A stretch of DNA of 64,000 bases, taken from NCBI RefSeq assembly GCF_039544165.1, contig NZ_BAABLD010000008.1, forward strand, positions 992,001 through 1,056,000, read 5' to 3'. The DNA comes from Viridibacterium curvum. GTDB lineage: Bacteria > Pseudomonadota > Gammaproteobacteria > Burkholderiales > Rhodocyclaceae. Shown piece after piece: positions 16,995 to 25,958 of the stretch (position 1 is the stretch's first letter; every line of letters begins with the position of its first letter). The position numbers were made by a program, and so were the translations under genes. The notes below the pieces were generated by a model. It searched no databases and was not told where the DNA came from. It was given only the letters and a program-made list of their open reading frames with translations.

Positions 16995-18929
16995 ATGATG
17001 CAACTGCCCTTTCGCAGCAGTGCTGCGGCTTTGATGATCCTCGCCCTTGCGGCTTGTGGTGGTGGAGGTGGAAGTGGTAGCGCGGGCGGCACGTCGTCGT
17101 CAGCCGGAGTGTCGAGTTCGTCGACGGCCACGTCCAGCGCATCGTCCTCGAGTGCCAGCGTTTCGGTCAGTTCCAGCAGCGTAACCAGCAGTGCGGGTAG
17201 TTCTTCAGCCGCCAGCTACGCCTTCGTCGATCAGCAGGTCGGGTATTCGACCCTGAATGGCGGCACCACGGGCGGTGCGGGCGGCGCGACGGTGACCGTC
17301 ACGACCGGAACGGAGCTCAACGCTGCGCTGTGTAATCGTGCCACGAAGACCACGCCGATCATCATCATGGTCAACGGCACCATCAATCACGGCAACACGA
17401 CCAAGCAATCCGGTCAGTGCGACACCCTGGACGACGCCATCCAGCTCAAGGGGGTGCAGAACGTTTCCATCATCGGCGTGGGCAGCAATGCGCTCCTGGA
17501 CCAGATCGGCATTCATATTCGCGATGCGAAGAACATCATCATTCGCAACCTGCATGTGCGCAATGTGAAGAAATCCGGCTCGCCAACTTCGAATGGCGGC
17601 GACGCGATCGGCATGGAAAGCAGCGTCTCAAATGTGTGGGTGGATCACTGCACGCTGGAAGCCTCGGGTGGCGAAGCGCAGGGCTACGATGGGCTATTCG
17701 ACATTAAGGACGGCACCACGTACATCACATTGTCCTGGAGCATCCTGAAGAACTCCGAGCGTGGCGGGCTGGTGGGCTCCAGCGACAGTGACAACACCAA
17801 TGGCCCGGTGACCTACCACCACAACTATTACAGCAATCTCAACTCGCGCATACCGCTGCTGCGTCACGCGACGGCGCACTCGTTCAACAACTACTTCGAT
17901 GGCATCGTCGAGTCGGGCATGAACCCGCGAATCGGGGGCAAGATCAAGGCCGAGAACAACTACTTCACCAACGCCAAGAATCCGATCGGTACCTTTTACA
18001 CCGATGACATGGGCTATTGGGACGTCAGTGGCAACATCTTCGGTGCGAATGTGACCTGGGTGCCCAATGTGGCCAACAAGGAACATCCTGCGGGCCCGGA
18101 CCCCGTATCAACGACCTCCATCACCATCCCTTACGTCTATACGCTGGACGCAGCGGCGGACATTCCTGCCATCGTCGTGGCGGGGGCAGGGGCAGGCAAG
18201 ATGCCGAACGGCTCGTCCTCAAGCAGCTCTTCCAGTACCTCCACTGTGAGTTCGAGCAGCAGCTCGGTCTCGTCCGTTTCGTCCAGCTCAAGTTCTTCCT
18301 CTGTTTCATCCAGCAGCGTCTCATCGAGCAGTGCCGCTGCACCCGTCTGCAGTGCTGCATTCAGCTGCGACACCGGTGTCGGCGCCGGGAACATGAACGC
18401 AGCTGTGACGGCTACTGGTTCGGACTCTTTCAGCTCCGGGGTTTACACAGTCAATGGCGCGGGTGTCATGGGTAGCGGTACCAGCTACAACCACTACTTC
18501 AAGTACATGCCTTTGACGGGCGACTTCACGATCACTGCGCGTATCACTGCCCAAGGTGGCAACCACGCCAACGCGCGCGCCGGGCTGCTGGCGGCCGAAA
18601 CGCTTACGGGTACGCACAAGTTCGCGTGGGCCGCCCGCTATTCAAGTACAGGTGAAATCCGGGCCGCTATCAACGGGAACAATGGGTCAGCGATCAGTGG
18701 CGTTGGCAACACTACTTTGCCTGCCTGGGTTCGTATCAAGCGCGTCGGTTCGAATGTCACGGTAGAGGCCTCGACCGATGGCACGACCTTCTTTAACCGT
18801 GGCTCGGCAACGATGACGACAACGGAATCCACGCTCTATGTGGGATTCGCTGTTTCGTCGAACAGCAATACAGCGACCGTCACAGCGACATTCGACAATC
18901 TCACCATTGTGGGTGGCGGGTTGCCTTGA
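16995..18929 (+). CDS. PL1-family pectate lyase lipoprotein, paralogue of the first
   Basis: 644 residues from the ATG at 16995 (16998 also possible), behind GGAGACAGAC. Lipobox LAAC, Gly run, Ser-rich linker (about 33-80), catalytic domain (about 85-400), polyserine linker (about 405-448), then the same type of C-terminal domain (about 450-644) as the lyase at 9972. Lyase marks: VWVDHCTLE, YDGLFDIKDG, and NSRIPLLRHATAHSFNNYF. Its catalytic domain is shorter and closer to classical bacterial PL1 lyases. Linker composition, C-terminal domain, leader and terminator all match the first lyase, so the pair probably arose by duplication with later exchange or divergence of the catalytic part. Confidence 0.91.
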   Translation: MMQLPFRSSAAALMILALAACGGGGGSGSAGGTSSSAGVSSSSTATSSASSSSASVSVSSSSVTSSAGSSSAASYAFVDQQVGYSTLNGGTTGGAGGATVTVTTGTELNAALCNRATKTTPIIIMVNGTINHGNTTKQSGQCDTLDDAIQLKGVQNVSIIGVGSNALLDQIGIHIRDAKNIIIRNLHVRNVKKSGSPTSNGGDAIGMESSVSNVWVDHCTLEASGGEAQGYDGLFDIKDGTTYITLSWSILKNSERGGLVGSSDSDNTNGPVTYHHNYYSNLNSRIPLLRHATAHSFNNYFDGIVESGMNPRIGGKIKAENNYFTNAKNPIGTFYTDDMGYWDVSGNIFGANVTWVPNVANKEHPAGPDPVSTTSITIPYVYTLDAAADIPAIVVAGAGAGKMPNGSSSSSSSSTSTVSSSSSSVSSVSSSSSSSSVSSSSVSSSSAAAPVCSAAFSCDTGVGAGNMNAAVTATGSDSFSSGVYTVNGAGVMGSGTSYNHYFKYMPLTGDFTITARITAQGGNHANARAGLLAAETLTGTHKFAWAARYSSTGEIRAAINGNNGSAISGVGNTTLPAWVRIKRVGSNVTVEASTDGTTFFNRGSATMTTTESTLYVGFAVSSNSNTATVTATFDNLTIVGGGLP

Positions 18930-18949
18930 CCCGGAGGTCTGGCAGAACG

Positions 18950-18980
18950 AAAAACGGCAGCCCACGGGCTGCCGTTTTTC
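18950..18980 (+). terminator. Intrinsic terminator after the second PL1 lyase
   Basis: Stem CGGCAGCCC (18955-18963) and GGGCTGCCG (18966-18974), flanked by A and T runs. Nearly the same sequence as the terminator at 12386-12417. It also faces the end of murB and may serve both genes. Confidence 0.88.
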
Positions 18981-18995
18981 GTTGCCCGCGAGGTA

Positions 18996-20021
18996 TCAGA
19001 CCAGTACCGGCTCCTGCTCCAGCCGCACACCGAACATGCCTTCCACGGCCGCGGTGACCTCGGCGGCGAGACGCAAAACGTCCTCACCCTTGCCGTCACC
19101 ATGATTGACCAGCACCAGGGCCTGCTTTTCGTACATGCCGACCGGGCCGAGGTTGCGTCCCTTCCAGCCAGCGCGTTCGATGAGCCAGCCTGCCGAAAGC
19201 TTGACCGTACCGTCAGGCTGCGGGTTGTTGGCAAGCTGTGGCCAGTCGCGCACGAGGGCATCGAATTGCGCCTGCGTGACGACGGGGTTTTTGAAGAAGC
19301 TCCCAGCGTTGGGCAGCTTGGCGGGGTCGGGCAGTTTGCGTGAGCGGATGGCAATGACGGCGTCCGAGATGTCGCGGGGTGTCGGGGCGTCGATGCCGTT
19401 CTGCTCAAGGTAGCTCGCCACATCGGCGTAGCTGGTGACGGGCTGCCAGTCCTTGGGCAGGCGGAAGCTGACTGCGGTAATGACGAAGCGGCCGGCTGCA
19501 CCCTGCTGCTTGAACAGGCTGTCGCGATAGGCGAACTGGCAGGCGTCCTTGTCGAAGCTGATGATGCGACCGCTGCGCAGATCCACGGCTTCGAGGGCGA
19601 AGAAGCGGTCGGCGAGCTCGACACCGTAGGCGCCGATGTTCTGGATGGGCGCTGCGCCGACGGTGCCCGGAATCAGCGAGAGGTTTTCCAGGCCGCCCCA
19701 GCCCTGGTCCAGCGTCCAGCGCACGAACTCGTGCCAGTTCTCGCCCGCGCCGGCGCGCACGATCCAGGCGTCGTCCAGTTCGGTGGCGAGCATGTGGCCG
19801 GGGATGCGCATGTGCAGGACGAAGGCGTTGAGGTCGCCCTTGAGAACGATGTTGCTGCCACCGCCAAGGATGAAGACGCGCTGCGTGGCGAGGTCGCCAC
19901 GCTCGATCAGTTTGATGAGCTGTTCGGGCGAGTGGATCTCGGCATAGCGTTCCGCGCGGGCTGGCAGGCGCAGGGTGTTGAGGTCGGCCAGCGGGATGTC
20001 TTCGAAGATGGGCAGGAGCAT
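18996..20021 (-). CDS. murB: UDP-N-acetylmuramate dehydrogenase
   Basis: 341 residues, a normal length for type I MurB. It reduces UDP-GlcNAc-enolpyruvate to UDP-MurNAc with NADPH and FAD in the cytoplasm, an early peptidoglycan step. Seen: NTLRLPARAERY at the start, the FAD-binding VFILGGGSNIVL, the pyrophosphate loop LIPGTVGAAPIQNIGAYG, YRDSLFK typical of type I, GSFFKNP with the catalytic Ser, and the C-terminal AGWLIERAGWKG and LVNHGDG. It is the last gene of a minus-strand group behind the SDR protein (nine-base gap). Confidence 0.96.
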   Translation of the reverse strand: MLLPIFEDIPLADLNTLRLPARAERYAEIHSPEQLIKLIERGDLATQRVFILGGGSNIVLKGDLNAFVLHMRIPGHMLATELDDAWIVRAGAGENWHEFVRWTLDQGWGGLENLSLIPGTVGAAPIQNIGAYGVELADRFFALEAVDLRSGRIISFDKDACQFAYRDSLFKQQGAAGRFVITAVSFRLPKDWQPVTSYADVASYLEQNGIDAPTPRDISDAVIAIRSRKLPDPAKLPNAGSFFKNPVVTQAQFDALVRDWPQLANNPQPDGTVKLSAGWLIERAGWKGRNLGPVGMYEKQALVLVNHGDGKGEDVLRLAAEVTAAVEGMFGVRLEQEPVLV

Positions 20022-20030
20022 GCGATCGGA

Positions 20031-20978
20031 TTAGCGTCGGGCCTGTCGGCGATACTGGTCGAATGAGCGTGGCGCGGGGCTCAACCAGCGTGGCGCGATG
20101 GATTCAATGGCGGTGGGAGTCAGGCCGAATGGCAAAGGTTCGGCGCTGGCGATGTTGTCACGCTGCATGGAACGCACATTGTCGCGGCTCATGAGGGGGC
20201 CGGGCAAGCATTCCATGACGGCGGCCTGCAGCATGGCGAGGGCGTTCGGCAGGGGGATGACGATGACGTGCCGATGGGTGAGACGCGCGACGAGGCGCAC
20301 GAGGTCGGCCAATTCGTAGATCTGCGGCCCGGCCAGTTCCAGAGTGCTGTCTGCGCCCTCGCCCGTGAGCAGGGCGTGGCGGATGGCGGCGACCACGTCC
20401 CCGACATGCACGGGCTGGAAGCGCGCATGCGCCCCGCCGAGTGGTAGCACCGGCGTCCAGCGCAGCAAGCGGGCGAACAGGTTGAGGAAGCTGTCCTGCG
20501 CGCCGAACACGACGGAAGGGCGGAAGATGGTCCAGCGGATACCGGGACCGGCCTCGCGGATGGCGGCTTCGCCGTCGGCCTTGGAGCGCAGGTACTCGGA
20601 GGGACCGTGCGGGTCGGCACCGAGGGCGCTGACGTGAATGATGCGGCGCACGCCGGTGAGTCGTGCGGCGGCTGCAATGATGCGCGGCAGTTCGACGTGG
20701 GCGCGGGCGAACTCGGGGCCGTAGGGGGTATCGGACTCGGAATGCAGCACGCCGACCAGGTTGACCACCGCGTCGGCGCACGCCATCAGCTGACTCAGGC
20801 GGCCGGTGTCGTGCACGTCGATCTCGACGATTTCGGTGCCCGGCAGCAAGCGCAGGGCTCCGGCGTGGCGCAGGGTACGCGTCGGCACAATCAGCCGCAG
20901 GCCTGCCGTGGTGAGTGCCTCGGCGAGTGCCTGGCCGATGAAACCTGTGCCGCCGATGAGGAGTACGGTGCGGATCAT
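20031..20978 (-). CDS. Atypical SDR / NDUFA9-like NAD(P)-binding protein
   Basis: 315 residues. Rossmann start VLLIGGTGFIGQALAEAL with the GxxGxxG motif, then VVNLVGVLHS and HVSALGADPHGPSEYLRSK, typical of the complex I NDUFA9-like atypical short-chain dehydrogenases. The classical Tyr-x-x-x-Lys is present in altered form (YLRSK). Such proteins often bind NAD(P) without clear enzymatic activity and may act in quinone or respiratory complex upkeep. It lies nine bases before murB and about 115 bases after the lytic transglycosylase gene, all on the minus strand. Confidence 0.85.
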   Translation of the reverse strand: MIRTVLLIGGTGFIGQALAEALTTAGLRLIVPTRTLRHAGALRLLPGTEIVEIDVHDTGRLSQLMACADAVVNLVGVLHSESDTPYGPEFARAHVELPRIIAAAARLTGVRRIIHVSALGADPHGPSEYLRSKADGEAAIREAGPGIRWTIFRPSVVFGAQDSFLNLFARLLRWTPVLPLGGAHARFQPVHVGDVVAAIRHALLTGEGADSTLELAGPQIYELADLVRLVARLTHRHVIVIPLPNALAMLQAAVMECLPGPLMSRDNVRSMQRDNIASAEPLPFGLTPTAIESIAPRWLSPAPRSFDQYRRQARR

Positions 20979-21093
20979 CCTGGTGTCTTGTGTGCAGGGT
21001 CGGGCCCCGGGCAGCCCGCATCAGAACCCGGGGCATGCGGGCCGGTCAAGCCGGCGCCATGTGTCGCCGATTCAAGGTGCGTCGTGTGCGGGC

Positions 21094-23064
21094 TCAGGGC
21101 TCCGCCTCGTCGCCACGTGAGCCGCCTGCATAGGCCGGCACGCGACCCATGAAGCGGGTCATCGACATGGGCTTGCCGTCGAAGAGCACTGAGTAGGCGA
21201 CGGCATTGGCCATCACCTTCTTCACGTAATCGCGCGTCTCGGTGAAGGGAATCGATTCCGCATAGATCGCACCCTCCAGCGCTTGCTCTGCCTGCCACCG
21301 GCGGGCACGACCGGGGCCGGCGTTGTAGGCCGCCGTGGCCATGACCGGCGAGCTGGAGAGGCCGTCGAGCACGCTGCGCAGGTAGGCCGCGCCCAGGCGC
21401 ACATTGGTATCGGTGTCGCCGAGGTCGCCGACCGAGAAACCTGCGACGCCGATCTGGCGCGCAACCAGGCGACCCGTGGCGGGCATGATCTGCATCAGGC
21501 CCTGCGCGCCGACCGGTGAGCGCGCCGAAGTGATGAAGCGGCTCTCCTGCCGCGTCAGGCCGTAGATCCAGGCCAGCGACAGCTGCTGGGTGCGGGCCTC
21601 GCGCGAGAAAGCGTCGTAGAACGGCGCGAGGTAGCGCAGGCTGTAGTCGTGCTGCGTCTTCGTGCGCTCGGCGGCAAAGATGGCGCGGTCGTAGATGCCG
21701 AGACGGCGCGCGTGTTCGGCGGCGGCGATCAGGCGGCGATCATCAAGACCGCGCATGGTCCAGTTCCATTCGCGCAAGCCTTCCAGGCGCATGTCCATGC
21801 GCAGCAGTGCGATGGCGCGCCGTACGCCGTCCAGTTCGGCAACTTGCTGCAGCTCCTGTGTGCTGGGTGGGGCAGGCGGGGCGGGCCAGTGCAATGGGCG
21901 GCCGAGTGCTTCGGCGGAGAGGATGCCGTAGAAGTCAGGCTCACCCGCGCGCTTCTCGTGCAGCGGGCGGGCCAGTTCCGGACGCCCCTGCATGGAGTGC
22001 GAGCGCGCCAGCCAGTAGATCCATTCTGGCTGGTTGCGTTGCAGCGGGCTCATCTGCTCGATGGCTGCCTGCACCCTCGGCCAGTCCAGTGCGCGCAGGG
22101 CCATGCGTACTTGCCAGGCAGCCTGCTCGTCGCTCATGGGCTGCGTGGCATCCAGCTTGCGCGCTTCTTCGAACCAGCGATGTGATTCCGGCATGTGCGT
22201 CAGCGCACCACCCCAGGCCAGCTGGCCCATGACGTAGGCCCGTTCGCCAGCGGTGTAGGACGCATCGTGGATGGCTCGCCAGCCCGCCAAGGCATTGCGC
22301 GGATTGCGCCGGGCCAGGCGTGCAACGCTGGCCAGTACCCATTCACGCGCGGCGCGGCTGCTGGCATTGCGTGCCGCGACGGACTTGAGATAACGCTCGG
22401 GATTGTCGAAAACCTGCGCCAGTGCGCCGCTGTCGCGCCCCTCCTCGCCCAGCATCGATACGGCATGCCGCGCTGCGCTGAGGCGATTGGCCTCGATCGT
22501 CCGGCGCACACGCCACCAGATGTCGTCGTTGCTTTTACGACTGCTGTCGACCAGCAGTTGCAAAGGCGTGAAGCAGCTTTCGGGTGTGTCGGTGAGCGTC
22601 AGCCACTGCGCTTCCAGTGCCAGCAAAAGGGCTTCGCTGGCGGGATTGCCCGCGCGAATGGCGAAGCACTGCAGCTCCTGATCGGGCTGCTGCAGGCGCG
22701 CGTATTCTTCGTTGAAGAGGGGGTACTGGCCTTCGCGGCCGAGACGCTTGAGCCAGTCGGCCCGCAGGCGTTCGGCAATAAAGCTACCGTCGTAACGGGT
22801 GAGGAAGGTTTGCAGCGCTGTCGTCGAAAAGCTCTCGCTGCTGCGTGCAATGCGTGCCGACCACAGCCAATAGCCGATATAGGGTTCGAGTGCATGGGGA
22901 CCGGGGTCCGCCAGCATCTGTTCGAGCCGCGCGGTGTCGCCACGCTGCGCCGCCTCACGCGCCACGTAGATGCGCCGTTCACCGCCTTCTGTCACTGTCT
23001 GCGCAAACACACTGGCGTGGAGTCCCAAGCCCAGCAGCAGCGCGCACCACAAGCGCCTGACCAT
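21094..23064 (-). CDS. slt: Soluble lytic murein transglycosylase (Slt70-like)
   Basis: 656 residues from the ATG at 23064, which begins a clear signal peptide (MVRRLWCALLLGLGL, cleavage after FAQ) and is preceded by AAGGGA; a longer frame to 23226 would overlap the divergent folate gene. The mature protein has a long helical superhelix domain (about 30-470) and a C-terminal SLT goose-lysozyme-like domain with catalytic Glu507 in RQESRF, GAQGLMQIMPATG and AYNAGPGRARRW. It cuts peptidoglycan to 1,6-anhydro-muropeptides in the periplasm. It begins the minus-strand group slt-SDR-murB. Confidence 0.94.
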   Translation of the reverse strand: MVRRLWCALLLGLGLHASVFAQTVTEGGERRIYVAREAAQRGDTARLEQMLADPGPHALEPYIGYWLWSARIARSSESFSTTALQTFLTRYDGSFIAERLRADWLKRLGREGQYPLFNEEYARLQQPDQELQCFAIRAGNPASEALLLALEAQWLTLTDTPESCFTPLQLLVDSSRKSNDDIWWRVRRTIEANRLSAARHAVSMLGEEGRDSGALAQVFDNPERYLKSVAARNASSRAAREWVLASVARLARRNPRNALAGWRAIHDASYTAGERAYVMGQLAWGGALTHMPESHRWFEEARKLDATQPMSDEQAAWQVRMALRALDWPRVQAAIEQMSPLQRNQPEWIYWLARSHSMQGRPELARPLHEKRAGEPDFYGILSAEALGRPLHWPAPPAPPSTQELQQVAELDGVRRAIALLRMDMRLEGLREWNWTMRGLDDRRLIAAAEHARRLGIYDRAIFAAERTKTQHDYSLRYLAPFYDAFSREARTQQLSLAWIYGLTRQESRFITSARSPVGAQGLMQIMPATGRLVARQIGVAGFSVGDLGDTDTNVRLGAAYLRSVLDGLSSSPVMATAAYNAGPGRARRWQAEQALEGAIYAESIPFTETRDYVKKVMANAVAYSVLFDGKPMSMTRFMGRVPAYAGGSRGDEAEP

Positions 23065-23162
23065 CAAGTACGATTTCCCTTCAACATGCCAGCGCATCGG
23101 CGCTGATATTCGCGGTCTCGCCGCAGCGATTGTGTAACCGAGCGAGCAGTGGAGGATAACAC

Positions 23163-23741
23163 TTGCCTTCAGGGCACCTGGATCGTAATACCTTGCGCAA
23201 GCAATTGCTGGCGACGCGCGAAGCATTGAGCGACGCGGAGTTCGCGCGGCTCAACGAAGGTCTCTGCGCGCATCTCGCACGCTGGCTTGCCGCGCAGGAC
23301 GTACGCACCCTGGCGTTCTGTTGGCCCTGGCGGGCAGAGCCCGATGTGCGCAGCGTCGTGCAGCATTGGCTGGCGGCAGATGCACAGCGCCGTGCCTGCC
23401 TGCCCGTGGTGGTGGAGCGCAATGCGCCATTGACCTTTCGCAGGTGGACGCCGGGCGTCCCGATGTCGGCAGACATCATGGGGATTCCCGTTCCCGGGGC
23501 GGGCGAGGTGGTGCATCCGCAGCTGATCATGATTCCGGTTAACGGCTTCGACGCGCGCGGATTCAGGCTGGGCTATGGGGGTGGTTACTTCGACCGTACC
23601 CTGGCGACCCTGCAGCCAGCACCGCTGACGGCAGGTCTTGGCTTCGAGCTGTCGCGCTGTGCCCGCATCGACGAAGCCGGACATGACCAGCCACTCGACT
23701 GGCTAATTACGGAAGCGGGTGCTGCGCGCGCCGACCGATGA
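23163..23741 (+). CDS. fau: 5-formyltetrahydrofolate cyclo-ligase
   Basis: 192 residues. It uses a TTG start at 23163: a perfect GGAGG (23151-23155) lies seven bases upstream and no ATG fits. Seen: RKQLLATREAL at the N terminus (the K/R ATP-binding segment), FCWPWRAEPD, and the family signature GFDARGFRLGYGGGYFDRTL. The enzyme converts 5-formyl-THF to 5,10-methenyl-THF with ATP. Divergent from slt with 98 bases between the two starts, and convergent with the FHA gene across a strong bidirectional terminator. Confidence 0.95.
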   Translation: MPSGHLDRNTLRKQLLATREALSDAEFARLNEGLCAHLARWLAAQDVRTLAFCWPWRAEPDVRSVVQHWLAADAQRRACLPVVVERNAPLTFRRWTPGVPMSADIMGIPVPGAGEVVHPQLIMIPVNGFDARGFRLGYGGGYFDRTLATLQPAPLTAGLGFELSRCARIDEAGHDQPLDWLITEAGAARADR

Positions 23742-23770
23742 AAAAAGGGAGCCGTAGCTCCCTTTGTTTT
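23741..23770. terminator. Bidirectional intrinsic terminator
   Basis: Stem AAAGGGAGC (23744-23752) and GCTCCCTTT (23757-23765), loop CGTA, with A and T runs outside. It separates the convergent folate and FHA genes. Confidence 0.88.
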
Positions 23771-23783
23771 GCCGTGCGAGTGC

Positions 23784-24776
23784 TTACTGCCCGCTGTTGC
23801 GTTCGCCAATGTCGAACACCATCGGCTCACAGCCTGCTTCCAGCGGCGAATAACCGCAGCCGATGCGGCCGTGAGTTGGCAGCTCACATTCACCGTGCTT
23901 GAGCAACACTTCGGCCCCTTGCGCATCGACGAGGTACGTCCCGTTGGTGCTGCTGTCGATCAGCATGAAGCGACCTTTGCGCCACTCGATGCGCGCGTGT
24001 TGTCGTGAGGCACGGCGATCCGTGATGACTACATCGTTGGCCTCTTCGCGGCCGGCCAGCAGTACCGGTTTGAACTCCGAAACCAGCAGGCTGGCGCCGT
24101 GATAACGAAGCAGCAGGCGCGAACGAGTCTGTTCCGCAGCGGGTGCCTGGCGCGCCGGAACCGGGCGCGACGACGGCATGATCGTCGGCTCGTGCGGCGG
24201 TACGGTCAGCGGGCCATGCGATTGCGGCATCAGCAGGTTGCCGGGCTGCAGTTCAACGAGGGGCATCTGGAAGCCGCCCGTGCTGACTGACAGCTGCGTG
24301 GCCGAATTGATGTTGGCACGCATGCCTTCCGACAGCTTGCTTACCGCATCGCTGGAGAGAAGGATCTGGCCGGGCGAGGCGAACGGCAACAAGCTCAGCG
24401 CCAGTTCGACGCTTTCCTCATCCACGCCACCACCCTGCTTGGCGCGGCCCGAGTGCAGGACGATGCGCGCAGACAGCGTGATGCCAGACACCGGCGGCAG
24501 CTGGCTGATGCGTTTGATCATGTCATTGGCGGCGAGAGCGGCGCCGTCGCTGCGCGGGAAGTGCGCTGCCAGGCGACCCGGTGCGCCGGGCACGCGACTG
24601 CCCTGGTAGGCCTGGACTGAGCGCTCGGCGCGCGCAATGGCACGCTCGACAGCGCGGTCTGCTTCAGCAGCCCCCAGCTTGTCGGCGAGCTGGGTCGCGC
24701 CTGTGACTTCGGCCACCAGCAGGCAGCTTTCTGCTACAGCTTCTCGCATCATGTTTCCGTTTCCCCCGGCCATCAT
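23784..24776 (-). CDS. FHA-domain protein with degenerate nucleotidyl-cyclase domain
   Basis: 330 residues. The N-terminal half (about 10-170) aligns by eye with class III adenylate/guanylate cyclase homology domains (LLVAEVTGATQLADKLG, ARIVLHSGRA, FASPGQILLSSDAV), but the first metal Asp is Glu and the second metal loop is not recognisable, so it is probably not catalytic. The C-terminal half (about 210-325) is an FHA phosphothreonine-binding domain with LAGREEANDVVI, RRASRQHARIEW and STNGTYL. It may read Ser/Thr phosphorylation. The start overlaps the ttcA stop by four bases. No Ser/Thr kinase or phosphatase gene is nearby. Confidence 0.82.
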   Translation of the reverse strand: MMAGGNGNMMREAVAESCLLVAEVTGATQLADKLGAAEADRAVERAIARAERSVQAYQGSRVPGAPGRLAAHFPRSDGAALAANDMIKRISQLPPVSGITLSARIVLHSGRAKQGGGVDEESVELALSLLPFASPGQILLSSDAVSKLSEGMRANINSATQLSVSTGGFQMPLVELQPGNLLMPQSHGPLTVPPHEPTIMPSSRPVPARQAPAAEQTRSRLLLRYHGASLLVSEFKPVLLAGREEANDVVITDRRASRQHARIEWRKGRFMLIDSSTNGTYLVDAQGAEVLLKHGECELPTHGRIGCGYSPLEAGCEPMVFDIGERNSGQ

Positions 24777-25693
24777 TGCTCTACCCCGCGGCTCATCCAG
24801 CGAATGGTTTCGGTAACCGGGCTGGCGATCGTCGTTGCCGCCTCTTCATCGAACACCAGGTCACCATCACCATTAACGGCACCGCGATCCAGCGTCTTGA
24901 AGTTAAACAGGTTGCCATCGGCGAGATGACTTGGCACTACGTTCTGAAGGGCAGTGGCCAGCGATTCGATTCGTCCCGGGAAGTTGCGCTCCCAGTCAGC
25001 GAGCAGCGCCTTGATCTGTTTGCGCTGCGCGTTCTCCTGCGTACCGCAGAGGTTGCAGGGGATGATGGGATAGTCCATCGCACGCGCGAACCTGGCGACG
25101 TCGGCTTCGGCACAGTAGGCGAGCGGACGGATCACGATGTGTTCGCCGTTGTCGCTTTGCAGCTTGGGCGGCATGGCCTTGATCTTGCCGCCGAAGAACA
25201 TGTTGAGGAACAGTGTTTCAAGCAGGTCTTCACGGTGGTGACCCAGCGCGATCTTCGTGGCGCCGAGCTCTCGTGCCGTGCGGTAGATGATGCCGCGACG
25301 CAAGCGTGAACAGAGGGCGCACGTGGTTTTCCCCTCGGGCACTTTCTCTTTGACGATGGAATAAGTGTCTTCGGTAACGATGCGGTATTCGACACCGATC
25401 GATTCGAAATATGCCGGCAGGACCTCGGCCGGAAAGCCGGGTTGCTTCTGGTCAAGATTCATCGCAATGATGCGGAAATCTACCGGTGCGCGCTCGCGAA
25501 GCGCCATCAGCAAGGTCAGCAAGGTGTAGGAATCCTTGCCACCCGAACAGCATACGAGCACCGTGTCCCCGTCTTCGATCATGTTGAAGTCGGCAATAGC
25601 CTGACCGACATTGCGCAGCAGACGCTTGCGCAATTTGATCGCGTTGCCGGAGAGGCTTTCTTCCAGCGGGGGTGCTTCGAGCACGTTATCCAT
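24773..25693 (-). CDS. ttcA: tRNA 2-thiocytidine(32) synthetase TtcA
   Basis: 306 residues. PP-loop ATPase motif SGGKDS (50-55), and two Cys pairs, CALC and CNLC, of which the family uses Cys for an iron-sulfur cluster. Further TtcA marks: GHHREDLLETLFLNMFFGG and RPLAYCAEADVARFA. It adds sulfur to C32 of certain tRNAs. The gene is upstream of and overlaps the FHA gene by four bases, an uncommon partner. A TATAAT box lies 38 bases before the start. Confidence 0.96.
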   Translation of the reverse strand: MDNVLEAPPLEESLSGNAIKLRKRLLRNVGQAIADFNMIEDGDTVLVCCSGGKDSYTLLTLLMALRERAPVDFRIIAMNLDQKQPGFPAEVLPAYFESIGVEYRIVTEDTYSIVKEKVPEGKTTCALCSRLRRGIIYRTARELGATKIALGHHREDLLETLFLNMFFGGKIKAMPPKLQSDNGEHIVIRPLAYCAEADVARFARAMDYPIIPCNLCGTQENAQRKQIKALLADWERNFPGRIESLATALQNVVPSHLADGNLFNFKTLDRGAVNGDGDLVFDEEAATTIASPVTETIRWMSRGVEQ

Positions 25694-25730
25694 GGGGTGA
25701 CCGCAAATCGTTTTTTACTGTATGGGCCTG

Positions 25731-25736
25731 ATTATA
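25731..25736 (-). promoter_or_regulatory. Candidate -10 box for ttcA
   Basis: The minus strand reads TATAAT here, 38 bases upstream of the ttcA ATG. A convincing -35 at 17-base spacing is not seen. Confidence 0.4.
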
Positions 25737-25958
25737 CGGTTGTGCAGCGCCGCAAGCCGTCAGATGCCTCCGCCTAGAAGGATGCCCCCTCTATTGGGTC
25801 ACGACAAGCTTGAAAAGAGGGGAAAAAGCGGTAGCGGGCGTTCTGACGGATGAACGGGGAGCGCCGGACTGTGGGTAATTCGGCAAGCGTTCAGCGAGGC
25901 GGAACGGTGCGCCGACAATAGGTTCTGTTTGTCGAAACCGCTGCTTTGGATCCCCGGT

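Noticed and set aside
25785..25833. CCCCTCT/AGAGGGG inverted repeat as terminator
   Set aside because: The loop is about 30 bases and the T run is on the wrong side for the nearby gene.
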